In this document: positions 7,617-15,515 of the stretch, piece by piece
How the letters are laid out: every line of letters starts with the position of its first letter
How positions within the stretch are numbered: the first letter of the stretch is position 1
Origin: Pseudomonadota bacterium
GTDB lineage: Bacteria > Bdellovibrionota_B > Oligoflexia > Silvanigrellales > Silvanigrellaceae
NCBI GenBank assembly: GCA_009926615.1
Contig: RFOM01000036.1
Location: 1 to 35,501 of the forward strand
Direction: 5' to 3'
Length of the DNA stretch: 35,501 bases
Program-made: the position numbers and the translations under genes
Notes under the pieces: generated by a model
The model's database searches: none
The model's input: only the letters and a program-made list of their open reading frames with translations
Told to the model about the DNA's origin: nothing

Positions 7617-8438
7617 ATGCGTATTATTTCTGCTCTCGCTTTGTCGGCGTTCAGCGCATCCGCTCTCGCCGCTCCGTTTACATTCAAAGGCTCAGACACG
7701 CTCGCCGGCGTGATGACTGATGCCATTCAGGCAGCAGGTTTGGCTGAAGAAATTCAGTACGTCGGCGGCGGTTCCGGCAAGGGTGAGGAAGCCATTGTCG
7801 CAGGACAACAGGGCATTGCACCGATGTCGCGTGAACTGAAAAAAGAAGCCGCTGCAAAGGCTGCAGCTGCCGGAATTGAAGTTGTTGCTCATCCGATTGC
7901 TCTCGACGGTCTTGGCGTGTTCGTCAACGCGTCAAATCCGGTTACAAAGCTGAGCCTGCCCCAAGTCAAAGCGATCTTCATGTGCGAAGTGACCGACTGG
8001 TCCAAAGTTGCCGGTTCCACACGTTCAGGCGCAATTGAAGTTTTCCGCCGCGACGACAACTCGGGTACAACAGATACGTTCAAGTCGATTGTGGGCATCA
8101 AGACCTTCGGCGCATGCGTCAAAGTCCTTCCCGAAACACCTGACATCGCCAATGAAACTGCAACCAACGCAAACGCAATCGGCTACGCCGGACTTTCTGC
8201 AACCCGCGCAGGCAACCGTCCGCTGAGCCTCTCCAAAACTGACGGCGCAGGTTCATATCTGCCGACTGTTCACAATGTGCGCGTGAAGCTTTACCCGCTC
8301 GCCCGTACTCTTTATGTTTACGAAGCGCGCGGCAGCTATTCACTGAACACTGCTGAACTCAAGCTTCTTCCGCAGGTTCTTGACCGTTCGTTCATGGATC
8401 CGATTGTTCAGCAAAACGACTTCATCACATTGGACTAA
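7617..8438 (+). CDS. PstS-like phosphate-binding periplasmic protein
   Basis: This periplasmic substrate-binding protein of 273 aa begins with a signal peptide cleaved near ALA-AP. Diagnostic parts of the phosphate-binding (PstS/PBP-like) family: FKGSDTLAG at the mature N-terminus, GGGSGKGEEAI, APMSRE, DGLGVFVN, LSLPQVKAIF, TDWSKV and the anion-binding FRRDDNSGTTDTF. These residues (SDT, SGKG, SGTTDTF) normally clasp HPO4 2-. No pstC, pstA or pstB follow. Instead a multiheme lipoprotein gene begins 6 bases after the stop. AGGAGG sits 6 bases before the ATG, and a Pho-box-like array lies upstream. It may act as a stand-alone phosphate sensor or scavenger rather than part of a complete local transporter. 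Confidence 0.9.
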   Translation: MRIISALALSAFSASALAAPFTFKGSDTLAGVMTDAIQAAGLAEEIQYVGGGSGKGEEAIVAGQQGIAPMSRELKKEAAAKAAAAGIEVVAHPIALDGLGVFVNASNPVTKLSLPQVKAIFMCEVTDWSKVAGSTRSGAIEVFRRDDNSGTTDTFKSIVGIKTFGACVKVLPETPDIANETATNANAIGYAGLSATRAGNRPLSLSKTDGAGSYLPTVHNVRVKLYPLARTLYVYEARGSYSLNTAELKLLPQVLDRSFMDPIVQQNDFITLD

Positions 8439-8444
8439 GAGACA

Positions 8445-11213
8445 ATGAAAAGACATCTGCGTTTCCTCATCGGAAGCGTAGCAGTTATAACACTCGCCGG
8501 TTGCAACGGAGACCGTAAGGCTCCGTCGCAATCGGACGAGGTTATTCAGCTGCCGCTGACCGGAAAAAACCGCAACGGCGACAATCAACCCGACGATGCA
8601 AACAATCCGTCGGCACCGACTCTTCCGCAAAATCCGGATGCCGGCCCGCTGCCGCCTTTGGATGCCGCAACAGAGTGCTCCGAGCCGCGCACGAGCTCTC
8701 CTCTTCCGCCGCTCGTCGAGAACGAAAATCCGGTTGCTCCGCAGATGTCTTTTGATGAACTCAAGGCCGAAATAGATACCGCATGCGCAGGCTGCCACTT
8801 GGCCCCCGCGTCAAAAACCGGCGGCTTCTGGTATGTCTCATCCTATAATGAGTCTGAAGTCCGCTCCAACGGCCAAAAAGTTATAGTCGGAGGAATTGCC
8901 CGACAAGCTGACACAATTCTTAAAGTGATCGCCGGCAACCGCATGCCTCCGGAAAGCATCCGAAAATCAGCTCCTCAAAAATATGCGCAACTTCAAAACC
9001 GGCTTGAAGACTGGATGAATGCGGGCAAGCCGAACGGCAATTTTACACTCAGAATGAGCGATGACGACAAACGCAGGGCAAATGCCGGCCGGCAGTCTGA
9101 CTTGGGAAGCTGCATCCCCAGAGCCGATCAAATCGGTGCCGACCCTGAAAAAGACGAACTCTTTCTTTCGGCAACCCGGCTTCCTGAAAAACTGTCGCAA
9201 ACAGATCTTATGACCCTCGACAGTCTGGCTCTCGCGCGCCGCGGCACACTCTCCTACAACGTTGAGTATCCGCTCTGGGCCGACAATGCGGAAAAGGGAC
9301 GATACGTTCACTTTCCTGCAGTGTGGGATGAAGATCTGCAAACGTGGAAATCGTCGGGTGCAAACTACGATCCTGCGACCAAGCAATTTACCGTTCCGCC
9401 GAATACCCGCTTCTACAAAACATTTTATAAGTCGGTCAAAAACAAATCCGGATCCAACGTCTTTCGAAAAGTCGAAACGCGCATTCTGGTTGTCAGAAAA
9501 TCGCCGCAGGAACCTCTCTTGGGGTCTTATAAATGGAATGACGCAGAATCCGAGGCGTTGCTGGTCAATATCCCCTACCGCGACGGTACGCCCTTCAAAG
9601 ACGACATCTTCAAAATCATTGTCGACGAGAACACCGGCAAGACCCGTAAATATGCAATTCCGGGAAAGCAGCGCTGCGTTGAATGTCACAAGGGAACGCA
9701 AGACTACGTTTTGGGTTTCACTCCTTTGCAGCTTAACCGCAGACCGCTCGGCTCCGCGGGTCGCGACCGTGACATCGGTGCCGACGAAATCACTCAAATT
9801 CAAAGATTCATCGATTCGGGAATCCTGAAAAATGTAAAATCACCTTCAGAGCTTCCCGTCCTTGAAGAAGCGGGTTCACGCCAGTCACGCAACGTTCACG
9901 AAACACGCCTGCAAGGCTACATGGTCGGCAATTGTGCGCACTGCCACAATCCGGAAGGCTTTGCGATGAAGGACAACAAAGTCACTCTCGACCTGCGCGA
10001 AGGACAGCTTTTTGATTTTGACCTGCGCCGCATCACGCGCGACTCTGCGCGCAGCAGCCCCAAGTATTTTGCCAAAGCGGGCGATCCCAACCAAAGCCAT
10101 TTGTATCTTCGGGTTTCGGCCTCCAAAATCGGCGACGGCGGGCGCTTTTTGCCGATGCCCATGCACACGCCGGGGGATGCAAACTGCAAACTTTTGAACC
10201 TGACGGCAAAATGGCTCTATTCACTTTCATCAGATCCCGCCGTCGCAGCACGCGCCGAAACAGAGCCCGTGACTTGTGAATCAAATGATGATTTCCCGTG
10301 GATTGATCTGGATTTGACTTGGCCCAACTCCAAATCCTTTGTTCCGCGCAGAGCGGACTGGAAGGATCCGGTCAACGGCATGCCGCAAAAATTCGTTGAC
10401 CTGAAACTCGACCCGAAGCTCTCCAAACTATTGCGAACACCGGTCGCTGTCGACTTCTGGGACAGGCTTCCCAATGCGCAGGGCAAGCCTGAGCCCAAGT
10501 GTGACTTTCCTGCTAAGAACAATCCGCGCAAACCACCGGCTTGGATGCTCGACAGTCAGGGCCAACTCAAACAGCCCGCAGGCGAACTTTATTCCGTGAC
10601 TCCGGGGGCTCACTTTTACAACACGACATGTGCCAAGTGCCATGGCAGCACGGCCGACGGACGCTCGGGACTCGCAACCAATCTTCTGACCCTTTCAGGC
10701 GGCTCAATCCGCGTTGCGAACCTCAAAGACGGGATGTTTGGCGCAGGTGCCGACGAACTGTTCAAGGTGACTGACAACTCTGGAAAGCAAAAAAACCTCG
10801 CCGGAAATTATTTAATCTGGATGGCCATGGAAGGAACACGTGTGACCTTTCCGCCCGAGATGGAACCGTTTGTCGGCCGGCACAAAGCTCAAATGCTCAA
10901 TCAGCTGCGCGAGAGATGCAAAAACTTTATTGCCAGCTCACCGCAAAAAGCTTCGGACCGAATGAAGGACTATCTTGCATTCAAAGATGTATGCTTCTTT
11001 AACAACGGCAAACCCACCGACAGACAGCTTCAGTTTGACCCGTCCAACGATCAGCCGGTCAACCCCGCAGCACTGGATGCGTGGGCCGATCGTGCTGCCA
11101 TCAATTTGGGTTGGGCTATCTTTGACTATCTCAAAAACGAAGGTTCAGCGGGCAAATGGCAACCTGCCAAGAATGAGTGCGACAAGGTCTATCCTGTCCG
11201 TCAGGCTCAATAA
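8445..11213 (+). CDS. Large lipoprotein with four c-type haem motifs
   Basis: The 922-aa protein starts with a lipoprotein signal (lipobox LAGC, C20) and a Pro/Asp/Asn-rich linker to about residue 100. Four CXXCH haem-attachment motifs follow: CAGCH (114-118), CVECH (411-415), CAHCH (497-501) and CAKCH (729-733). The middle portion, with YPLWADNAEKGRYVHFP, a KVETRILV strand, YKWNDAESEA and then CVECH and NCAHCHNP, resembles the SO2930/HNE_0200-type dihaem proteins. The N- and C-terminal haem sections look like separate cytochrome modules, the last with GSTADGRSG typical of class I cytochromes. It is probably an envelope electron-transfer or oxidase-like protein. It lies 6 bases after the PstS-like gene and is presumably translated from the same phosphate-regulated message. 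Confidence 0.85.
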   Translation: MKRHLRFLIGSVAVITLAGCNGDRKAPSQSDEVIQLPLTGKNRNGDNQPDDANNPSAPTLPQNPDAGPLPPLDAATECSEPRTSSPLPPLVENENPVAPQMSFDELKAEIDTACAGCHLAPASKTGGFWYVSSYNESEVRSNGQKVIVGGIARQADTILKVIAGNRMPPESIRKSAPQKYAQLQNRLEDWMNAGKPNGNFTLRMSDDDKRRANAGRQSDLGSCIPRADQIGADPEKDELFLSATRLPEKLSQTDLMTLDSLALARRGTLSYNVEYPLWADNAEKGRYVHFPAVWDEDLQTWKSSGANYDPATKQFTVPPNTRFYKTFYKSVKNKSGSNVFRKVETRILVVRKSPQEPLLGSYKWNDAESEALLVNIPYRDGTPFKDDIFKIIVDENTGKTRKYAIPGKQRCVECHKGTQDYVLGFTPLQLNRRPLGSAGRDRDIGADEITQIQRFIDSGILKNVKSPSELPVLEEAGSRQSRNVHETRLQGYMVGNCAHCHNPEGFAMKDNKVTLDLREGQLFDFDLRRITRDSARSSPKYFAKAGDPNQSHLYLRVSASKIGDGGRFLPMPMHTPGDANCKLLNLTAKWLYSLSSDPAVAARAETEPVTCESNDDFPWIDLDLTWPNSKSFVPRRADWKDPVNGMPQKFVDLKLDPKLSKLLRTPVAVDFWDRLPNAQGKPEPKCDFPAKNNPRKPPAWMLDSQGQLKQPAGELYSVTPGAHFYNTTCAKCHGSTADGRSGLATNLLTLSGGSIRVANLKDGMFGAGADELFKVTDNSGKQKNLAGNYLIWMAMEGTRVTFPPEMEPFVGRHKAQMLNQLRERCKNFIASSPQKASDRMKDYLAFKDVCFFNNGKPTDRQLQFDPSNDQPVNPAALDAWADRAAINLGWAIFDYLKNEGSAGKWQPAKNECDKVYPVRQAQ

Positions 11214-11233
11214 GGCTTTTGAGAAAACCATCT

Positions 11234-11710
11234 TTAATATTCGCTCCAAAGCCGGCCGTTGATCAGGAGATTTTTCACCTGAGCGCGGCCTGTTTCCGGT
11301 ACGGACAAAATAATTTCCGCGGGCTGTGAGAGCAGCATCTTTTCCAGTATTTTTGCTTTTTCTTCAGGAACAAAAAACTTCTCAATTCCCGCTTCAAACC
11401 GGCCGTCTTTGCAAACACCGCGAATCAGTGTGCTGCAGTTCGCAGGAGACTCAAAAGAAAATTTTCGCGGCTCAAGGCATAAAAAAAGATCACGATTGCC
11501 GGCTGCTTCGCTGCAGGGGTCTTTCGCACCATAGTCCACCCGATAAATCAGATAGTGTCCTGAAAGCAGGTCGCGCGGATCATAGCCCTGCACCGGCAGC
11601 CTGATCTCTTTACCGAATGACAGTTTGTACTTCTTGTACCCGGCAAGAGCTGTCAGTGATAAAATGGGCACTGCCAAAGCAGCAATCAGGAATTTGCGTG
11701 ACTGAATCAT
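11234..11710 (-). CDS. GDYXXLXY-type membrane-anchored protein
   Basis: This 158-aa protein has a single N-terminal hydrophobic segment (about 7-26) and an extracytoplasmic domain with the family-type sequence GYDPRDLLSGHYLIYRVDY (PRDLLSGHYLxYxxxY). A later IILSVPETGRAQVKNLLINGRLW block also fits GDYXXLXY (PF14345-type) proteins. Its ATG overlaps the stop of the upstream DUF2157 gene (ATGA), with AGGAG 8 bases before it, so the two are translationally coupled. The pairing of a DUF2157 membrane protein with a GDYXXLXY protein is widespread, but its function is unknown. Four cysteines in the domain may form disulfides. I chose 11710 over the longer 11761 start because of the coupled ribosome site. 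Confidence 0.87.
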   Translation of the reverse strand: MIQSRKFLIAALAVPILSLTALAGYKKYKLSFGKEIRLPVQGYDPRDLLSGHYLIYRVDYGAKDPCSEAAGNRDLFLCLEPRKFSFESPANCSTLIRGVCKDGRFEAGIEKFFVPEEKAKILEKMLLSQPAEIILSVPETGRAQVKNLLINGRLWSEY

Positions 11711-12843
11711 CTGGTCCACTCCTCTGCCCGTGCAGCGATTGTATTTCGGTGTTTGTTCCATAAATAGGCGGACACCATTATCAACAGACCTGAAAACATC
11801 AGGCCGAACCCCGAAGCAGCCAGACCGCCGATCGCCTCAAGGAACAGGACCAAAAATCGAAGTCCCGCAAAAAACAAGAGCACATGAAAAATCCGCATCT
11901 CTCTGAGACTTGCCATAAACGCCGCGAACAAACCAAGAGTCAAAACGACCAATCCGGCATAGACCGCACTCCAGCCGAGACCCCTCAATGGCAAAACAAA
12001 AAGCAGCGTGTACGCAAGCAGCACACAAACCAAAATACCCTTTTGAATCCTTCTGTATCCGGCATCCGCAACGACCAAAACGAGAGCTGCACATCCAAAA
12101 AGAAAACAGACTGAGAGATCCTGAAAGGAGTTGTCCGAATGCACTCCGACAAAACGCCGGCTTCTCAATTCACCTGCCGCCAAAGCAGCAAGTCCGGTGA
12201 AAAGCATCCAAACCCGAAGAGCGCGGGTTAACGGAAACTCTCCTGCAAACCGTCTCAGAATTAAAATCAGACATGCAAGGGAGAGCGGAAGAGCAAACAG
12301 AATTCCATCCGCTTTTCTGCGAAATAAAAACATCATCACGGAAGAATCATTTGCCGACAAAAAAAGTACAGCGACAATCGAACCCGTCCATAGCAGAGGA
12401 ATGAACAAGCGACGGGCCACCATCACCGGCATAAAACATATTACCGACCAAAACAAAAGTGCCTGCCAAAAGCTTCCTCCGGTGTGAAATATCTGGGAAA
12501 TAAGTCCTATTGAAGCAAGGCAAAGAAGGATAAATAAAAGGAGGAATACTTCATGGAGAACGGGTTTATCTTTATCCCGACTCCACATAACAGCAGCGGC
12601 CAATGCACAGAGTGCGGAAAAGTCAGCACCCAAACGAACAAAATCCGGAATGTTATCCCTGTTTGATGCGATGACGGAGATCAGTCCGAAACCAATGATG
12701 ACGGCTCCCAGAATCAGGAAACCGGAAAGCACCCAGCTGTGTCCGGACTTGGCCGACTCGTAATCGAGAATCAGCTTTACCTGTGCCTCATTGATGAAAT
12801 TTTGACTGACCCACTCATTAAGATTCTTCTCCAGCTTTGACAT
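11707..12843 (-). CDS. DUF2157 multi-spanning membrane protein
   Basis: The 378-aa protein has a short soluble N-terminus (EKNLNEWVSQNFINEAQVKLIL), characteristic of DUF2157, followed by about ten hydrophobic membrane segments from residue 38 to 365. It includes the typical GAVIIGFGLISVIASNRDNIP first-helix region and a GLISQIFHTGGSFWQALLFW segment also seen in the family. No enzymatic motif is visible. It forms a two-gene unit with the GDYXXLXY gene at 11234. It diverges from the exported-protein gene at 12940, so the roughly 96 bases between hold both promoters. AAGGA precedes the ATG by about 9 bases. The molecular role of this family is not established. Confidence 0.88.
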   Translation of the reverse strand: MSKLEKNLNEWVSQNFINEAQVKLILDYESAKSGHSWVLSGFLILGAVIIGFGLISVIASNRDNIPDFVRLGADFSALCALAAAVMWSRDKDKPVLHEVFLLLFILLCLASIGLISQIFHTGGSFWQALLFWSVICFMPVMVARRLFIPLLWTGSIVAVLFLSANDSSVMMFLFRRKADGILFALPLSLACLILILRRFAGEFPLTRALRVWMLFTGLAALAAGELRSRRFVGVHSDNSFQDLSVCFLFGCAALVLVVADAGYRRIQKGILVCVLLAYTLLFVLPLRGLGWSAVYAGLVVLTLGLFAAFMASLREMRIFHVLLFFAGLRFLVLFLEAIGGLAASGFGLMFSGLLIMVSAYLWNKHRNTIAARAEEWTR

Positions 12844-12939
12844 CAGATAACGTCCTTATCAGGCATCCATTTACACAGACTCAGTCCGGCTCCGAAATTA
12901 TTCAGCCCTAATATAACTGAAACAAAAAGGATCAGCGCT

Positions 12940-14220
12940 GTGGGGAATACGTCAAAAGTCGTTGCTGCGATATGCATTTCCGTCGCGGCAGTCTGTTGCG
13001 TGTCGAAACTCAGTGCCACAAAAGGAGGTCAAGCCGGTGGACCGAACCCGCCGCTTTCCGACGGGAAGCACTCTACAGCAGATGAAAGGCAAAAGTGCAT
13101 CCCTTCCAAAGAAGAGAGCAAGTTTCGTTTCGCCGTTGCGACACAACCCCAACCGGTCTGGGATTATGGGGAAAACAAGGACACAAACAGGGAAGTTATA
13201 CCGGACTCGGTGATTCGCGCATTCAAAACTGAAAAAGGGGTGTGCGTCCTTGTTCCACATCACGAACTCGGAATGATTTGCGGAAACGACCTTGAAACAC
13301 TGCCGAAAATCGCGGAAACACGCTACAAGTCGCCACTCAATCCGTCTTGGCCTGCCTATGATTACCGAAACTGGCTGTCGGCACCGTATATTTCCGGAAG
13401 CACTCTTTTCGCCTTGGCGCATTCCGAGTGGTACCAATGTCTGCAGTTTGACTCTGATCCTGAAAGGAAATGCGCAACCGGCTCAAACCACTTCAACAGC
13501 TGGTCGAACGCGGTTTCAAGTTTTCGTTCAACCGACAGCGGGCTGTCATGGTCACGCATCTCTACACTCCAAAGACCGGAATCACTGTCAGTGACATTCC
13601 CGAATTTATGGTCAAAGGGTCTTCTGAACCACGGCTTTTTTCATCCAAGCAACATCATTTTCGACAACGGACACTACTATGCATTCGTGACCCACGTCGA
13701 CCGCAACATGATCGACGGATCGGTTGTCAATAGCGGAAGTGTGCTTTTGAGAACAAACAACCTGACGGCAAAATCGTGGGAACAAGTCGGATCGGACGGC
13801 AAAACAATCGTTGATTCTCACAACGGCAACGTACTGAACGGAACAAATTCATGGGATCATTTGACCGTCACGTTCAACACTGCGATCTGCAAATTTCTCG
13901 TCACGTTTTGGGACTATTCAACACAAAAAATTCAGTATTCAACCCTGAAATCGCTCAATAAACCTGTGTTTGAAAGGGTTCAGACTCTTGCAAATCAGGA
14001 CAGGGTGGTCATCAAAGGCAACGACAAATCTGCGGGATTCATCGTACAAAACTATCCCACAGGTCAGCTCGACGCAGGGTCGGACGGAAACAATTTTGAA
14101 TTCACCGATGATTCATATTTCATGTATTTCAGTTCATTTACAAATCAGGATGTCTATGCGCGAAAGATATATCGGGTACGCATCGACCTTGTCGGAAACG
14201 ACTCAGTGCCGACTCTTTAG
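12940..14220 (+). CDS. Exported protein with one Asp-box, possible beta-propeller
   Basis: The frame begins with GTG at 12940, with AAGG 9 bases upstream. No in-frame ATG exists before the conserved-looking part. The N-terminus has a hydrophobic signal (about residues 7-25, with CC at 19-20 but no classic lipobox). The body of about 400 residues is Trp/Tyr/Ser-rich and beta-like. SFRSTDSGLSW fits the Asp-box S-x-D-x-G-x-x-W that marks blades of sialidase-type propellers. HPSNIIFDNGHYYAFV and SWDHLTVTFNTAICKFLVTFWDY recall GH43/GH32-like propeller blades. Catalytic residues cannot be fixed, so a glycosidase or sugar-binding propeller is a guess. It converges on a lipoprotein gene at 14252. Confidence 0.65.
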   Translation: MGNTSKVVAAICISVAAVCCVSKLSATKGGQAGGPNPPLSDGKHSTADERQKCIPSKEESKFRFAVATQPQPVWDYGENKDTNREVIPDSVIRAFKTEKGVCVLVPHHELGMICGNDLETLPKIAETRYKSPLNPSWPAYDYRNWLSAPYISGSTLFALAHSEWYQCLQFDSDPERKCATGSNHFNSWSNAVSSFRSTDSGLSWSRISTLQRPESLSVTFPNLWSKGLLNHGFFHPSNIIFDNGHYYAFVTHVDRNMIDGSVVNSGSVLLRTNNLTAKSWEQVGSDGKTIVDSHNGNVLNGTNSWDHLTVTFNTAICKFLVTFWDYSTQKIQYSTLKSLNKPVFERVQTLANQDRVVIKGNDKSAGFIVQNYPTGQLDAGSDGNNFEFTDDSYFMYFSSFTNQDVYARKIYRVRIDLVGNDSVPTL

Positions 14221-14233
14221 AGAGCCGGCACTG
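14204..14233. terminator. Hairpin at the stop of the convergent pair (weak terminator candidate)
   Basis: CAGTGCCG (14204-14211) is the exact inverted complement of CGGCACTG (14226-14233), with extra CTCT/AGAG pairing inside and a short TTTA-containing loop that includes the TAG stop. No T-run follows on either strand, so it is not a textbook intrinsic terminator. It may instead act as a 3'-end stabilising hairpin between the convergent genes. Confidence 0.35.
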
Positions 14234-14251
14234 AACAGCCGGATATATTTA

Positions 14252-14824
14252 TTATTCGAGGTAATGAACCGAACAGCCCATAAAGACTTCCGACAAATCG
14301 AGATTGGTAGAAATCTCTTTATAACTCATGTACGCATTCAGTGCGTAGTCGCCCTCGCCGTCTTTGTTGGTCTGGATGTCGAGGTCAAAAATCTTTCTGG
14401 CTTTGCCCGTCATTTCTGAAACCACTTCAATATCAAACTTCTTACCTTCCAAATCGACGTCCAAGTCCAAAATTTTGCCTCTAAGTTCATGTGAAAAGAG
14501 TTCATATTTTTTCAGGTCAGGAGTCAGATCGTTCAAAACATTTGCAGGGTTTGCCTTATCTCCGTAGGCCGCAACATTAAGAGACGATAACTCGCCGCCT
14601 TTGAATTCAACACGCGTGCGCACAAGGTTCAATTTTTTGTCCACTCCCGAACATGAAATGAATCCGTCTTTGGACTTCAAAGACTGAACCTTTTTCGCAA
14701 TCATCGGCACGAATTCGGACTTCTCATCGCCCGACTTCTTCTTTCCGGCAATTTCCGAGGAGTTTTGCTTGCACGCAACAGCAGAAACAAGCGCCAATGA
14801 TGACAGTATTAATAGATTTTTCAT
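14252..14824 (-). CDS. Small lipoprotein of unknown function
   Basis: The 190-aa protein has a lipoprotein signal with lipobox AVAC (Cys 18), followed by a Lys/Ser/Glu-rich linker and a domain with alternating hydrophobic strands (KFDIEVVSEMTGKARKIFDLDIQT, DYALNAYMSYKEISTNLDLSEVFMGCSVHYLE). Cys pairs (ISCSGVD and MGCSVH) could be bridged. GGGGGAA lies 7 bases before the ATG. It begins 61 bases after the end of the neighbouring lipoprotein gene on the same strand, so it may be the last member of a unit that starts at 20672. No family was recognised. Confidence 0.7.
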   Translation of the reverse strand: MKNLLILSSLALVSAVACKQNSSEIAGKKKSGDEKSEFVPMIAKKVQSLKSKDGFISCSGVDKKLNLVRTRVEFKGGELSSLNVAAYGDKANPANVLNDLTPDLKKYELFSHELRGKILDLDVDLEGKKFDIEVVSEMTGKARKIFDLDIQTNKDGEGDYALNAYMSYKEISTNLDLSEVFMGCSVHYLE

Positions 14825-14885
14825 GATTATATTCCCCCAAAATGAATTAAAAATTTACTCACAGTCCGTGGAATCGAAAAACCGA

Positions 14886-15515
14886 TCAATCAGAAAAATC
14901 ATCCGACTGACCATTGCTCAGAAAAATCGAGCAGCGGCTTCGTTCGTCGTCCAAAATGCATTCAAGAATCATTTTATTGTCGGATGTCGAAAAGCGCTTA
15001 TAAGTTGAGCCCTGCAGGTCCCATTCTTTCACAGTCAATGACGAATAAAGTCGTTTCACATCAATCAACTTTCGCAAATGAAACATATGCTCGCCGCTGC
15101 TTTCATCCGACTGAAGTGTGTTTTCAGGGGAAGACGGCTTGCTCTTCAACGACACTGTACAACTCTTGGACACTCCGGCGGCATTACCGGCAGCGCAGTC
15201 AATTTTCAGATCTTCAGTTGAGCTGCTGTAGGAATTGACCGCATCCGGCGCAGGCGGTTTGTCGGTCGGCTGAATAACAACTTTTGAAAACGATTTGGAT
15301 AATCTGTCAGAGTCCTGAGCGTTGAGCCGGACAAGAATGTTCCCTTCAACCGCATCGATCAACGTGGTCTGAGGCTGTGTCATTACGGTGCGGGAATTCA
15401 CAGCCGAATTCTTCAAACCACACGAAATAATGAATAAACTTGAAGAAAGTACCGTGAAAAAAAAACAACTTTTAATATTGCCCTTCAAACTAGTGCTGCC
15501 AGAGAGTTGGTTCAT
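14886..15515 (-). CDS. Lipoprotein of unknown function, downstream of the PHP-GT gene
   Basis: The 209-aa protein has an N-terminal extension before the hydrophobic core and a lipobox IISC (about residue 32). The remainder is Ser/Thr/Lys-rich with two cysteines in a DLKIDCAAG...KSCTVSL pair and two more near the end (ECILDDERSRCSIFL), suggesting disulfide-stabilised strands. A strong GGAGGTG lies just before the ATG at 15515. The start is inside the last 26 bases of the PHP-glycosyltransferase gene, so translation is probably coupled. Function unknown. An envelope role connected to the polysaccharide made or remodelled by its neighbours is possible but only contextual. Confidence 0.68.
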   Translation of the reverse strand: MNQLSGSTSLKGNIKSCFFFTVLSSSLFIISCGLKNSAVNSRTVMTQPQTTLIDAVEGNILVRLNAQDSDRLSKSFSKVVIQPTDKPPAPDAVNSYSSSTEDLKIDCAAGNAAGVSKSCTVSLKSKPSSPENTLQSDESSGEHMFHLRKLIDVKRLYSSLTVKEWDLQGSTYKRFSTSDNKMILECILDDERSRCSIFLSNGQSDDFSD

